From Candidatus Shapirobacteria bacterium (GTDB lineage: Bacteria > Patescibacteriota > Microgenomatia > UBA12405): a DNA stretch of 40,035 nt. The position numbers and the translations under genes are program-made. Position 1 is the first letter of the stretch; each line of letters starts with the position of its first letter. The stretch spans positions 1-40,035 of the forward strand of contig JAGORQ010000008.1 of assembly GCA_018062705.1 (NCBI GenBank), written 5' to 3'. Of this stretch, positions 10,700-19,321 are shown piece by piece. The notes beneath the pieces are model-generated. The model saw nothing but the letters and a program-made list of their open reading frames with translations, was not told where the DNA came from and did not search any database.

Positions 10700-12792
10700 T
10701 TAGATTCAATGGTAATATTTTTGGAGAGGAAGGGTAAGGGGTTAAAAAAATCGAAATAGGGCATATTGGTGTTTACTTTGTAATTGTAGGTTCGAGGAGC
10801 AATTTTGTGAATAATTGATTGAGCACTTTTTTGAGTTTTACCACTGAGATTTTTTTGAAGTAATTGAGAATTTATTTTTGGGATACCACTACCAGTTATT
10901 GTCAATTTGCCTTTTGATTTATCGGTGGAACTGGGTGTATAGACTAACTTAAAAGAAGCGGGGTCGATTTTTGAATTGGAAAAGTTGGGTACTGCAGACA
11001 GGACAGAGTCAATTATCTTTGATTTTTGGTCGTTAGTAAAATAATAGACAGAAACTGTATTACTCGAAGAGGCGGATACTTCTTCAGCCTCTTCCCCTAC
11101 CTCACGATTATATTCAATTCGGTTGCGCTTAATTTCGATAGTTTCACTAATGGCATCAGAAATTGTTTTGACATCTTGATTTAAACGACTATCGATTGAT
11201 GAAGTGACATCGGCTTTAATTTTTTGCTCTAGGCTGACTTTGTCGTCAGCACTGACAGCTGAGGCTTGACGCTTGGTACCTCCTGTAAAAACCTGGTTTG
11301 CCTTGGCAATTAAAGAGCTGTAGGCAGAATCCTTAAAAGTTAATTTTGCGTCTTTGGGTAGGTTGTATTCCGGTCCAATTTCGATAGCGGTGGCTAAAGT
11401 TTTTGTCTGACCCATGGTGATAGTACCTGAGTCGTAGTTGATGCTACTAGGAGCTAATTGAACCGATGAGGATAGCTCAAATTTAAGATTATTATCGCTT
11501 TGTAAAATAATTGACTTGGGGATGGTTTGAGTTTTGTCCAGTTTGTTAAAGATAATAATTTCACCTTTGGCTTGAGAACCGACAGTTTTTTGACCAGTGG
11601 ATTTAACTGAGGCGTTGGAGTTAATATCAAAAGATTTTTTGCTGGCAACTGAATTGAGGTCAACATCGGCGGTTTTGGAAAACTCGTAAGGAGTCAATAG
11701 AAGGGTAATTTTTACTTTTGACAGAAAAAATACTGTAGCCAGAAACGAAATAAATATTAGCGGTATTAGCCAGACCACTAAATTTAGACGAAAATTAATT
11801 TTAGGTATTTGAGGTAAAGTTATTTTGGGTAGTTTAAAACTTTTTTTTATTTTTGGCGGAGGTAAAGGAGTAATTTCTTTAACTACATCAAATTCTTCAG
11901 AAACTAAAGGTTGACTGTTTTCAACAAATTCAGTAGGTGCAAAACCGATTTCACTTGGGGTAACCTCGGCTATTTTAACTTCCTCGACTAATTCGTCCTC
12001 TGGTTCAACTTCGAGATCATCAACTTCGATATCATCTACCTGACTAATTGGGGCAGGAGTAATTGAAACGTTAGGCGAAAACTGGTGACTGATTACCTGG
12101 CAGTAGATATTGGTTAGTTGGTCGGAGCTGTAGACGGTAACTGAAGGAAAATGGAGGAAAGTTTCAACATTTTTTTTGCCGATCCAGGAATAATTTTTTA
12201 TCTGTTGAATAATTGTTTCATCAATTTGGCCAGCCAAAATTATTTGAGGTGGCAGTGTTGACTCACTTTGCAAATCGATTAAGGTTGATTCAATAATGCT
12301 TGGGTCGAAATTACCAGAGACCACTCGATTAAGACGGCTTTTAACTTTACCTAAATAGACTAAAGATAAGGTTAATAGTTGTCGATTGAGATAGACAAAT
12401 ATAAAACTGGCGGGAAATGAATCGGCAGTGTTGGCAGCCTCGGTCACCGCCTCATCATTAGCAATAAAACCAAGTGGCTTAAGCTTCAGATCTTTGCAGA
12501 CCGATTCTACTAATTTGAGATAATTGGGAGAAATTTTACCGTCGGGACCGATCCAAAATGGAGGGAGGATAAAGGCAGCAGTTGAAGGTTCGTCAACCTC
12601 GAGCACTCCGGCCTCTGAGGCCGTGGTAGATAGTGAAGCGTCGACAGCATTGATAATGGTGTCTGGGTTGGTAGCCAGCCAGTCTTGGGGGCAACCAACT
12701 TGGGCGACTCGATATTGACCATTAGAATGGTTGATGTACGATGCTGTGGCCGATAGATCATCGAGAGCGATCAACCAAAAACCTTTTTCCAT
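10696..12792 (-). CDS. Large one-pass membrane protein with baseplate-J-like outer region
   Basis: 698 aa. Residues 1-235 look like a degenerate actin/PilM-type domain (FWLIALDD..., regular alpha/beta pattern, no phosphate motifs I can confirm). Residues ~250-310 are acidic; ~313-335 is a Pro/Lys linker; TM helix ~336-357. The outer part 360-698 has beta-rich segments including KGEIIIFNK and GPEYNLPKDAKLTF followed by VFTGGT, a pattern seen in proteins of this lineage annotated as baseplate J-like. It ends in a conserved-looking hydrophobic tail. Its stop overlaps the sortase start by 4 bases, suggesting a joint role in surface assembly. Function unproven. Confidence 0.75.
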   Translation of the reverse strand: MEKGFWLIALDDLSATASYINHSNGQYRVAQVGCPQDWLATNPDTIINAVDASLSTTASEAGVLEVDEPSTAAFILPPFWIGPDGKISPNYLKLVESVCKDLKLKPLGFIANDEAVTEAANTADSFPASFIFVYLNRQLLTLSLVYLGKVKSRLNRVVSGNFDPSIIESTLIDLQSESTLPPQIILAGQIDETIIQQIKNYSWIGKKNVETFLHFPSVTVYSSDQLTNIYCQVISHQFSPNVSITPAPISQVDDIEVDDLEVEPEDELVEEVKIAEVTPSEIGFAPTEFVENSQPLVSEEFDVVKEITPLPPPKIKKSFKLPKITLPQIPKINFRLNLVVWLIPLIFISFLATVFFLSKVKITLLLTPYEFSKTADVDLNSVASKKSFDINSNASVKSTGQKTVGSQAKGEIIIFNKLDKTQTIPKSIILQSDNNLKFELSSSVQLAPSSINYDSGTITMGQTKTLATAIEIGPEYNLPKDAKLTFKDSAYSSLIAKANQVFTGGTKRQASAVSADDKVSLEQKIKADVTSSIDSRLNQDVKTISDAISETIEIKRNRIEYNREVGEEAEEVSASSSNTVSVYYFTNDQKSKIIDSVLSAVPNFSNSKIDPASFKLVYTPSSTDKSKGKLTITGSGIPKINSQLLQKNLSGKTQKSAQSIIHKIAPRTYNYKVNTNMPYFDFFNPLPFLSKNITIESK

Positions 12793-12810
12793 AGAATAAG
12801 AATACTACAA

Positions 12811-12846
12811 AATCCCCCCTCATTCCCCCCTTTGAAGAAAGGGGGG
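12811..12846. repeat. C-rich direct repeat and 9-bp GC hairpin
   Basis: Two ATCCCCCC/ATTCCCCCC units followed by a perfect stem, CCCCCCTTT (12825-12833), loop GAAG, AAAGGGGGG (12838-12846). It lies in the 80-base gap between alaS and the next minus-strand gene. It could attenuate alaS transcripts, but on the minus strand no T-run follows the stem, so a dispersed repeat is at least as likely. Confidence 0.7.
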
Positions 12847-12872
12847 AAGAAATTTATTTTTTTATGATTGTT

Positions 12873-14666
12873 TTACCTCAAAACAGCATACAAACGACGG
12901 TGGCCAGCGGAAGCAGATTCTTCTTTGGTGATTTCAAAAACACCTAACACTCCAGTATGTTCTACGTGTGGGCCGGTGCAAACTTCACGGGAGAAAAAGG
13001 AATCACCAGGACCTACCGTATACATAGTGACAGTTTCCGGATATTTGGCGCCAAAAAATGCCAGAGCGCCTTTTTTTTGAGCTTCGGTAAAGAGGAGTGT
13101 GTCGCAAGTGATAGTTAAATCTTTTTTAATTTGCTCATTGACCATATTTTCAACTTGTTTGATATGTTCGGGTGTTAATTTTTCCGGATGGGAAAAATCA
13201 AAGCGTAAACGCTCTGAGGTGATGTTGGAGCCGGTTTGATGGACATGATCACCCAAAATTTTGCGTAACGAAGCATGGAGTAAATGGGTGGCGGTGTGAT
13301 ATTTAGTAATAATTTCGCTATGATCAGCTAGACCAGATTTGAATTTACCTGCGGAGAGGGTTTGAGACAATTTGGAGTGTTCTTCGCGGAATTTATTAAA
13401 TTCAGCCTTATCGAGGGACAAATTGTTTTTGGATAATTCTTCTTGAATCATTTCCACAGGAAAACCAAAACTTTGATACAAATCAAAGGCTTCCTTACCC
13501 GTCACATTGTGATTACGAGTTATTAGTTTGTTGATTTCTGATAATCCCTTGTCAAGTGATTTACGGAAACGGTTTTCTTCGGTGTCAATAATAGTTAAGA
13601 TTTTTTCTGAGTTTAAATTTAATTCCGGATATACACCAGCATAGTTAATTTGATTATCTAAAACTGATTGGGCGATTATTTTAGTAAAGTTGGTATTAAT
13701 GTTGAGTAGTTTTCCTTGACGAATGGCACGGCGAATTAGTCGACGGAGAACATAGCCAGCTTCTTTGTTACTAGGTTCTACACCGTCAGCAATTATAAAA
13801 ACGGCGGAGCGTACATGATCAGCGACTATTCGCATTGATTTTTGGGCTCCAGCCAGTGGCGCCCCTACGGTGGTGTATTTTAAATTTGAAAGTTCTTCTA
13901 TTTTTTGAATAATTGGCAGAAAAATTGGTGACAAATAGTTGTCGGATAAGCCATTGAGGACGGCTGTAGTCCGTTCAACCCCCATGCCGGTATCAACGTT
14001 TGGTTTGGGTAATAATTCAAAAACTCCGGCAGAGTTTTTATTGTATTGCATAAAAACATCGTTCCAAATTTCCACCCAGCGGGAATCATCGGGATCAAAT
14101 TTTTGAGGCGGAGCATCGGTACCTATCCAATAAAACATTTCTGAGTCAGGACCGCAGGGACCGGTAACTCCGGCTGGCCCCCACCAATTGTTTTCTTTGG
14201 GAAGAAAGGCGATTCTATCTTCGGAAACTCCCTGTTTTAGCCATAAATCACGACTATCAGTATCTTTGGGGGCATTTTCGTCACCCAAAAAGCAAGTTAT
14301 GGCCAAATATTTAGGATCTATTCCTAAGTATTTTTTATCAGTCAAAAACTGATAACTCATAGGAATCATTTCTGATTTGAAGTAATCACCTAGTGACCAA
14401 TTACCGAGCATTTCAAAAAAAGTGTGATGAGTAGTATCACCTACTTCATCAATATCGCCGGTCCGAACGCATTTTTGGACATCGACAATTCGAGTGCCTT
14501 GAGGGTGTGGTTGTCCCAAAAGAAACGGCACTAGTGGGTGCATGCCAGCTGAGATAAACAAGGTGGTCGGATCGTTTTCAGGGACCAGCCGGGCACTAGG
14601 AATTTCCAGATGTTGGTGGTCCAAAAAAAACTTGATGTAGAGGTCTTTTAATTCTCGGGCGGTCAT
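12873..14666 (-). CDS. alaS: Alanyl-tRNA synthetase, compact form without C-Ala domain
   Basis: 597 aa (E. coli 876). Class II catalytic core with ARLVPENDPTTLFISAGM..LVPFLLG, GNWSLGDYF and DTGMGVERTTAVL; tRNA-recognition middle domain; editing domain with H457-x3-H461 (HTATH) and C563-TGP-H567. The protein stops right after the editing domain (AGHRRLYAVLR), so the C-terminal oligomerisation/C-Ala domain is absent. Start: ATG at 14666 directly after a TATAAT box, so probably leaderless. The frame is clean to the stop, so this is a real compact form and not a frameshift. Confidence 0.95.
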   Translation of the reverse strand: MTARELKDLYIKFFLDHQHLEIPSARLVPENDPTTLFISAGMHPLVPFLLGQPHPQGTRIVDVQKCVRTGDIDEVGDTTHHTFFEMLGNWSLGDYFKSEMIPMSYQFLTDKKYLGIDPKYLAITCFLGDENAPKDTDSRDLWLKQGVSEDRIAFLPKENNWWGPAGVTGPCGPDSEMFYWIGTDAPPQKFDPDDSRWVEIWNDVFMQYNKNSAGVFELLPKPNVDTGMGVERTTAVLNGLSDNYLSPIFLPIIQKIEELSNLKYTTVGAPLAGAQKSMRIVADHVRSAVFIIADGVEPSNKEAGYVLRRLIRRAIRQGKLLNINTNFTKIIAQSVLDNQINYAGVYPELNLNSEKILTIIDTEENRFRKSLDKGLSEINKLITRNHNVTGKEAFDLYQSFGFPVEMIQEELSKNNLSLDKAEFNKFREEHSKLSQTLSAGKFKSGLADHSEIITKYHTATHLLHASLRKILGDHVHQTGSNITSERLRFDFSHPEKLTPEHIKQVENMVNEQIKKDLTITCDTLLFTEAQKKGALAFFGAKYPETVTMYTVGPGDSFFSREVCTGPHVEHTGVLGVFEITKEESASAGHRRLYAVLR

Positions 14667-14671
14667 AAGGG

Positions 14672-14680
14672 ATTATAACA
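14672..14680 (-). promoter_or_regulatory. Leaderless extended -10 box of alaS
   Basis: TGTTATAAT on the minus strand (TATAAT at 14677-14672), 5 bases before the alaS ATG. Confidence 0.7.
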
Positions 14681-14744
14681 ACAAAAAACTACATCTTGAA
14701 ATTACCCATTTACTAAAGTAAAACCAGAACTGTAATTAGTGGGA

Positions 14745-14996
14745 CTAAGTTACATTTTCGGGACCAGAAATAACTCTCATTGTCTGGTTTTCGGCAATTA
14801 CTTCCTCTCCTGTTCTATCACCGCGACAGACAGCATTAAATATCAAATCACATCTACCATTCATATGATGTATACAAGCAGGTAGCTGATCAGTTGTAAT
14901 ATTACAATCGTGTATTACCCGCAAAAAACTCTTTAAATGGAAATAGGTTGTTTGAGGGTTTGTTGGCTCGACTTTAGTTTCTGGAGTATCTGGCAT
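14745..14996 (-). CDS. Hypothetical small Cys protein (RC-x-L type)
   Basis: 83 aa, not recognised. Pro/Thr-rich first ~18 residues, then C31, C41, C49 and C57, with the segment GRCDLIFNAVC matching the RC-x-L pattern of the proteins at 7959-8258 and 33889-34086. No signal peptide or TM helix. It has its own extended -10 box 7 bases before the ATG, in the gap between alaS and the divergent glycosyltransferase gene. A metal-binding or disulfide mini-protein is possible. Confidence 0.55.
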   Translation of the reverse strand: MPDTPETKVEPTNPQTTYFHLKSFLRVIHDCNITTDQLPACIHHMNGRCDLIFNAVCRGDRTGEEVIAENQTMRVISGPENVT

Positions 14997-15003
14997 GACG
15001 GTT

Positions 15004-15012
15004 ATTATAACA
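15004..15012 (-). promoter_or_regulatory. Leaderless extended -10 box
   Basis: TGTTATAAT on the minus strand (TATAAT at 15009-15004), 7 bases before the ATG at 14996. Confidence 0.65.
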
Positions 15013-15082
15013 TAATCTTATAATAATTTCAGTGTATGTATTAGCTGTGTAAGTTGCTAGTTGTTGATTTTGAATATTAATA

Positions 15083-15088
15083 TATAAT
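15083..15088 (+). promoter_or_regulatory. Leaderless -10 box of the HD-glycosyltransferase operon
   Basis: TATAAT, 6 bases before the ATG at 15095; TTGTTG at 15061-15066 could serve as -35 with a 16-base spacer. Confidence 0.65.
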
Positions 15089-15094
15089 AATGGC

Positions 15095-16879
15095 ATGAAA
15101 ATTGAATTAATTGACAAGAAAATTTGCAAATACCTGGAGCTGATGGAATTTCACCCAGCAGTTCAAAAAATTGGGAGCACTTTCCCGATAATATCCGTTC
15201 GTAACTTGTTGGATTTATATCGAGATTCATACATAAAAGATAATAAAAGAATTTATCTTCACATTTATTCACTGTTGAGTAGGGCTGAGGAGTTTGGAAA
15301 AATGAGGGGAGTTAGACAAAAAGACTTAATTGAAACTTACATAGCTATTTTCTATCACGACTGTCCAAAAGTATTGCAAAAAATAGTAAGCGAAAATTTA
15401 CTATTGTCACAAGTACTAAAATTAGAATCGGGTCACAGTATTAGTTCTCGAAGACTTTTTTTTTATGTTGATGAGCCATTAATTGCCCATCACATTAGGC
15501 ACAATAGCGTTGATTTTACTTTAGATATTGCAAATAATTGTGTTACGGTGCCTCAGTTATTACTCAACATAGTAGATAAAACCGATATCTCAGGAAAAAA
15601 AGTTAGTGTTGAAGAAAAATACAAAAACATTAAAAAAAACATAGGCAGCTCTCCCGATTATGATGATTATTCAGAAAAAATTGCTTGTAAGTACCTAAAC
15701 AGAGTATTAAATGAGGATGTAAATTTGTATGACTATGAGTTTATCTCGTTAGAAGAAATACCAGTCTTTTCTTCACTTTTTGTACAGAGATGGGATGGCA
15801 AGTACTGCTCTCCTGTAGGTAAATACCGACATACAAACTCAAATCTATATATCTCAAAGCACATTTCAAAATGGGGCTACAAAACTACAATTCTACATGA
15901 AGGAAACTTTAGGGACACGGTTCAAGAAGCTAACACCCAACTAATTGGGGTACCAGAAGACACATTGGAGGCAGCTCTCCCACTTTATTGCATGGATAAA
16001 AACTTAGTTATTGTTGAAGGATCAACTTCCCGCGTTAGTAGTTTAAGAAAAATAATAAACAGCTCGTCAGCATTAGTGCTATTGTTACGAACTTTAGCGT
16101 TAGGAAAAATGGGTGCTGAACGTTTAAAAAATGCGGCTTTGGCTGATGAAATCTGGGTAATGACTGAAGCGATGAAGGAAGCTGTCACTTCTGAGTTTGA
16201 GGAATATGGCATACCTACTAAAAATATTAGACTACTACAAAGCGGGGTTGACAGTGATGTTTTTAACATTAGTAAAACAGTCGAGCGAATACCAGGCAAA
16301 ATAACGTATGTTGGTGCTTTGACAAAAATTAAAGGCATAGATTTATTGATCGAGGCTTTTAAAAGAATAAAGGTTGAATTTCCGTACGCCGAACTCCATC
16401 TAATAGGTGATCAGGAAATATATGGGAGAGTGAATGATTTTATGTCAGTTGAGGAAATGAAAAAAATACCAGGAGTAGTGTTGCATGGATCAATGCTGGC
16501 CGACCAAATAGCCCCCCACCTTCAGACCGCACACGTGTCATGTTTGTTGACAACTATTTATGAGACTTATGGTAAGGCGGCAATGCAAGCTAGATGTTGT
16601 GGCACAAGGATGATAGTATCAAGTTTGGGTAACAACCCTTTCCATGTACAGTCTAAAAGTGAAGGACTGGTAGTAAAAAAACTAGATATAGACTCGATAA
16701 CAAAGGCGTTAAGAACTGTTCTATCTGAAAAACCAATAACAGTTGCACCACCAGCGGATAGATATCATACATGGAAAATTACAGCGCTTGATTTTGTGAC
16801 GAACTATAACCACTTGAGCCGTTCTGTTTTAAAAAGATGTTTAGAGGAGTCAAAAATAAATGAAGTTAGGTTACCGTGA
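15095..16879 (+). CDS. HD-domain and GT4 glycosyltransferase fusion
   Basis: 594 aa, two parts. Residues ~50-165 look like an HD-type metal phosphohydrolase: H56, H88-D89 (FYHDC), H132/H133 and D161/D164 in the right order. Residues ~225-575 are a GT-B glycosyltransferase of the GT4 type: an acceptor-side domain (TTILHEGNFRDTV...ADEIWVMTEAMKEAV), KITYVGALTKIKGIDLLIEAF, then the donor-side YETYGKAAMQARCCGTR in place of the usual E-x7-E motif. The HD assignment is by spacing only. It overlaps the kinase-like gene downstream by 20 bases, so they are co-translated. Gene content and orientation differ from the minus-strand housekeeping blocks around it. Substrate unknown. Confidence 0.75.
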   Translation: MKIELIDKKICKYLELMEFHPAVQKIGSTFPIISVRNLLDLYRDSYIKDNKRIYLHIYSLLSRAEEFGKMRGVRQKDLIETYIAIFYHDCPKVLQKIVSENLLLSQVLKLESGHSISSRRLFFYVDEPLIAHHIRHNSVDFTLDIANNCVTVPQLLLNIVDKTDISGKKVSVEEKYKNIKKNIGSSPDYDDYSEKIACKYLNRVLNEDVNLYDYEFISLEEIPVFSSLFVQRWDGKYCSPVGKYRHTNSNLYISKHISKWGYKTTILHEGNFRDTVQEANTQLIGVPEDTLEAALPLYCMDKNLVIVEGSTSRVSSLRKIINSSSALVLLLRTLALGKMGAERLKNAALADEIWVMTEAMKEAVTSEFEEYGIPTKNIRLLQSGVDSDVFNISKTVERIPGKITYVGALTKIKGIDLLIEAFKRIKVEFPYAELHLIGDQEIYGRVNDFMSVEEMKKIPGVVLHGSMLADQIAPHLQTAHVSCLLTTIYETYGKAAMQARCCGTRMIVSSLGNNPFHVQSKSEGLVVKKLDIDSITKALRTVLSEKPITVAPPADRYHTWKITALDFVTNYNHLSRSVLKRCLEESKINEVRLP

Positions 16880-17468
16880 GGGAGTTGACTTTTTGTCACA
16901 TTTTCTGAAATCGAAAAACAATAGTGATAGAACTGTTTTAGCAATATGCGGTGGTTCATGTTCTGGAAAATCCAGCTTGGCTCGAGATGTTTTAGCACAA
17001 GTAGGGACTAAACGAGTGACCTTAATTCCGGTGGATTCATATTCCAAAGGCATATCAGAGCAGACAGATGCGATTGAATTTGATAGCCCTCAAAGCTATG
17101 ACATACCATTATTAACCAAGCATGTAAATTCAATTACCAATGGTGCCGTCGAAATAGCTTTACCTGTTTACGATGCTAAAATTAGCTCTAGGAGGGGGTA
17201 CTCCAATATTTTGATATCTAATCTGGTGATTATTGAAGGGCTTTATGCAATCCAACCTCAATTCCTAGAAGCGATTAACTTGCCAGTATTTATAGATACA
17301 ACAGAAAATATAATGACAGAGCGACGAGTTTATCGAAGTGCAGAACTGTATGGAACTGACAGAGTGACAATCTTGAAAAAGATGAAAAATGTGGTCTTAC
17401 CAAACTACCGGAAAAATATTTATCCACTAAAAAGGTTCGCGTCCGTTGTGATTTCAAATAACATTTAA
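16860..17468 (+). CDS. Uridine-kinase-like P-loop enzyme
   Basis: 202 aa. Walker A at 31-39 (GGSCSGKSS), VDSY at 58-61 in the place of the usual D-x-FY, FDSPQSYD, P-x-YD (103-105) followed by an Arg pair, VIIEGLYAI, and the lid-type arginines TERRVYR. This is the layout of the uridine kinase/phosphoribulokinase family, which phosphorylates nucleosides or small metabolites with ATP. Its start lies 20 bases inside the HD-glycosyltransferase gene, so the kinase may make or recycle a sugar-nucleotide precursor for that enzyme (inference). It converges on the rel homologue with a 7-base gap. Confidence 0.82.
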   Translation: MKLGYREGVDFLSHFLKSKNNSDRTVLAICGGSCSGKSSLARDVLAQVGTKRVTLIPVDSYSKGISEQTDAIEFDSPQSYDIPLLTKHVNSITNGAVEIALPVYDAKISSRRGYSNILISNLVIIEGLYAIQPQFLEAINLPVFIDTTENIMTERRVYRSAELYGTDRVTILKKMKNVVLPNYRKNIYPLKRFASVVISNNI

Positions 17469-17475
17469 TTACTAG

Positions 17476-19284
17476 CTATAAAGTTATATCAATTTCGAGT
17501 TTGTCATCGACAAACTGTTTTAAAACTCGTCTATGAAAAGATCTGGTTTTGTTTTTTGACAGGTGCTGGAGCAAGACTCTCAGTTCAAAGGACTCTTTTG
17601 ATTTTACATGTCCAGTATTGTATATATTTACTCCTGTTTTTTCGACTTCGTCCATCAATTTCTTGAGAATACCTCGATGATCTTTGCCTCGGAGACGAAT
17701 AGTTACAAGGCCCAGTTTTTCTTTAGTTATGCCGCCAAGAAATAACTCTTGTGAAACGGTATGGATAAAAGATGGTTGACTGGCCATCTTGAAATAAAGA
17801 CCTGACAAGTCTTCACACTCTAGCTTATACAATACCGATTTTAGTATCGGATCGTGACCCAAATCTGCCAAATCAAATATACCGAGTTGCGAAATAAGTG
17901 GTTCAAGCATGTTTTTGCCAGTGGCTATTTTTTCCAGTCTTTTTTCTTGGGTTCTAAGTTGTCTTATTTTAAGTCTAGTTTCTGGAAATCGACAGTAGTT
18001 TTCGACTCCCGGTAAAGGTGCGGACCTAGACTCTCCGGTAACAACATAAAGATTAGTTCCGTTTCTAAGTGTTGTTGATAAGCTGGTAGGTACTCCATCT
18101 GTTGTGATTGAGTTAGCATCGGCTAATACTGAGTTATTTATACTTGCCGCAAAATCAACACCAGTTGCACCAACCTTAAAATAGCGGACATGTCCAGAGG
18201 CGGTAAAAACGTAGATTAAATTGTGTTTTTTGTCTTGATATTCACCGCTATTTATAAGTCCAACAACACCGTAATGGTTAAAACTATCCATTCCTGGAGT
18301 AACAACTGCCACATTAAAGTCCCCTTCAGTTGATCTAATAGCCGTTTCGATTGCCTGGTAACCATTTTCCCGAGCAGATTGATTTAAATACTCATGACTG
18401 CGGTTAAAATTTATAGCCCCATTAAATTCTTGGCGAACACGACCACAAGCCTGATACATTGAATCGATACTGTCCGTAACTACAATGAATCGAGTAATAT
18501 CTTCAATCTCAGTGACGTCTTCGGGTAAAGATTCTCCTCTTTGAGCTCTTTTTTGCATTTGGTCGTAGCTAGCCCAGTAGCCACCTGGTTCAGGTACGAT
18601 TCTTAGAATTTTTATGCCTTGGAGCGAGTGGTGTAAGCGAGAGGTAACATGATCAATAAACATTGACTGGCGTCGAGGATCTGAGTCAATTTTTGATTTA
18701 AATTCTTCGTATTTGACTGGATCGAGATATTTGAAACTAAGATCTTCTAGTTCTGTTTTGGCTTTCCACAGACCAATTGAGGCAGCTAGTCGAGTGTAGA
18801 CCGACATGGTTTCGTCAGCTTTTTTAACCCTTTTCGCTTCTGGCATAGCATCGAGCGTTCTCATGTTGTGTAGGCGATCGGCTAACTTGATTACTGCCAC
18901 ACCAAGATTAGTACTATCTTCACCTAAAACTTTTTTAACAGACTCACCGTCTGTTGAATTGGGTAAATTGGTGACTCCGACAATCAAATCAGCAACAGTG
19001 TCGCCGTAACCAGTCCGTAACTTATCGATGGGGTAGTTTGTATCTTCGCCAGTGTCGTGATGTAGGGCGGCAATAATCACATCTTCATTGGTTATGCCCC
19101 ACTCTTGCTGAAGAATCCTTGCCACCTCAAGGCAGTGATGATAATAAGGCTCACCAGAGGCCCTTTTTTTGTCTTTAAACAGCCTGACGCCAAGCTCGTA
19201 AGCACGTGCCATCTTGTCGGAGGTGATTATTAACCCACAAACTGTTTTACCTTTTTCCGCTCTTAGGGTGAGTTTTTCGGACAT
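17476..19284 (-). CDS. RelA/SpoT homologue, hydrolase-type with degenerate synthetase
   Basis: 602 aa. Order: HD (p)ppGpp hydrolase domain with H50, H76-D77 (ALHHDTGED) and D136 (KLADRLHNMRTL); synthetase-like domain ~220-345; TGS ~352-390 (LIYVFTASGHVRYFKVGATGVDFA); C-terminal ACT ~525-602. The hydrolase residues are intact. In the synthetase half, the G-R-x-K-x-x-Y-S segment reads GGYWASYDQM (234-243) and the E-x-Q-x-R-T segment reads FNVAVVTP (323-330), so key Arg/Lys and Glu/Gln/Arg residues are missing, although the NGYQ motif (307-310) remains. Likely a ppGpp hydrolase with regulatory domains. A TAGAAT box lies 7 bases upstream of the ATG. Confidence 0.88.
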   Translation of the reverse strand: MSEKLTLRAEKGKTVCGLIITSDKMARAYELGVRLFKDKKRASGEPYYHHCLEVARILQQEWGITNEDVIIAALHHDTGEDTNYPIDKLRTGYGDTVADLIVGVTNLPNSTDGESVKKVLGEDSTNLGVAVIKLADRLHNMRTLDAMPEAKRVKKADETMSVYTRLAASIGLWKAKTELEDLSFKYLDPVKYEEFKSKIDSDPRRQSMFIDHVTSRLHHSLQGIKILRIVPEPGGYWASYDQMQKRAQRGESLPEDVTEIEDITRFIVVTDSIDSMYQACGRVRQEFNGAINFNRSHEYLNQSARENGYQAIETAIRSTEGDFNVAVVTPGMDSFNHYGVVGLINSGEYQDKKHNLIYVFTASGHVRYFKVGATGVDFAASINNSVLADANSITTDGVPTSLSTTLRNGTNLYVVTGESRSAPLPGVENYCRFPETRLKIRQLRTQEKRLEKIATGKNMLEPLISQLGIFDLADLGHDPILKSVLYKLECEDLSGLYFKMASQPSFIHTVSQELFLGGITKEKLGLVTIRLRGKDHRGILKKLMDEVEKTGVNIYNTGHVKSKESFELRVLLQHLSKNKTRSFHRRVLKQFVDDKLEIDITL

Positions 19285-19291
19285 TTGGGCT

Positions 19292-19297
19292 ATTCTA
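19292..19297 (-). promoter_or_regulatory. Leaderless -10 box of the rel homologue
   Basis: TAGAAT on the minus strand, 7 bases before the ATG at 19284. Confidence 0.5.
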
Positions 19298-19321
19298 CTC
19301 CAAAATCACTTGAAATCAAGC

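Noticed and set aside
13856-13872. GTAGGGGCGCC on the minus strand inside alaS resembles the GTAG-footed GC repeat at 27375-27430
   Set aside because: No matching inverted half follows; it simply encodes TVGAPLAG within AlaRS.
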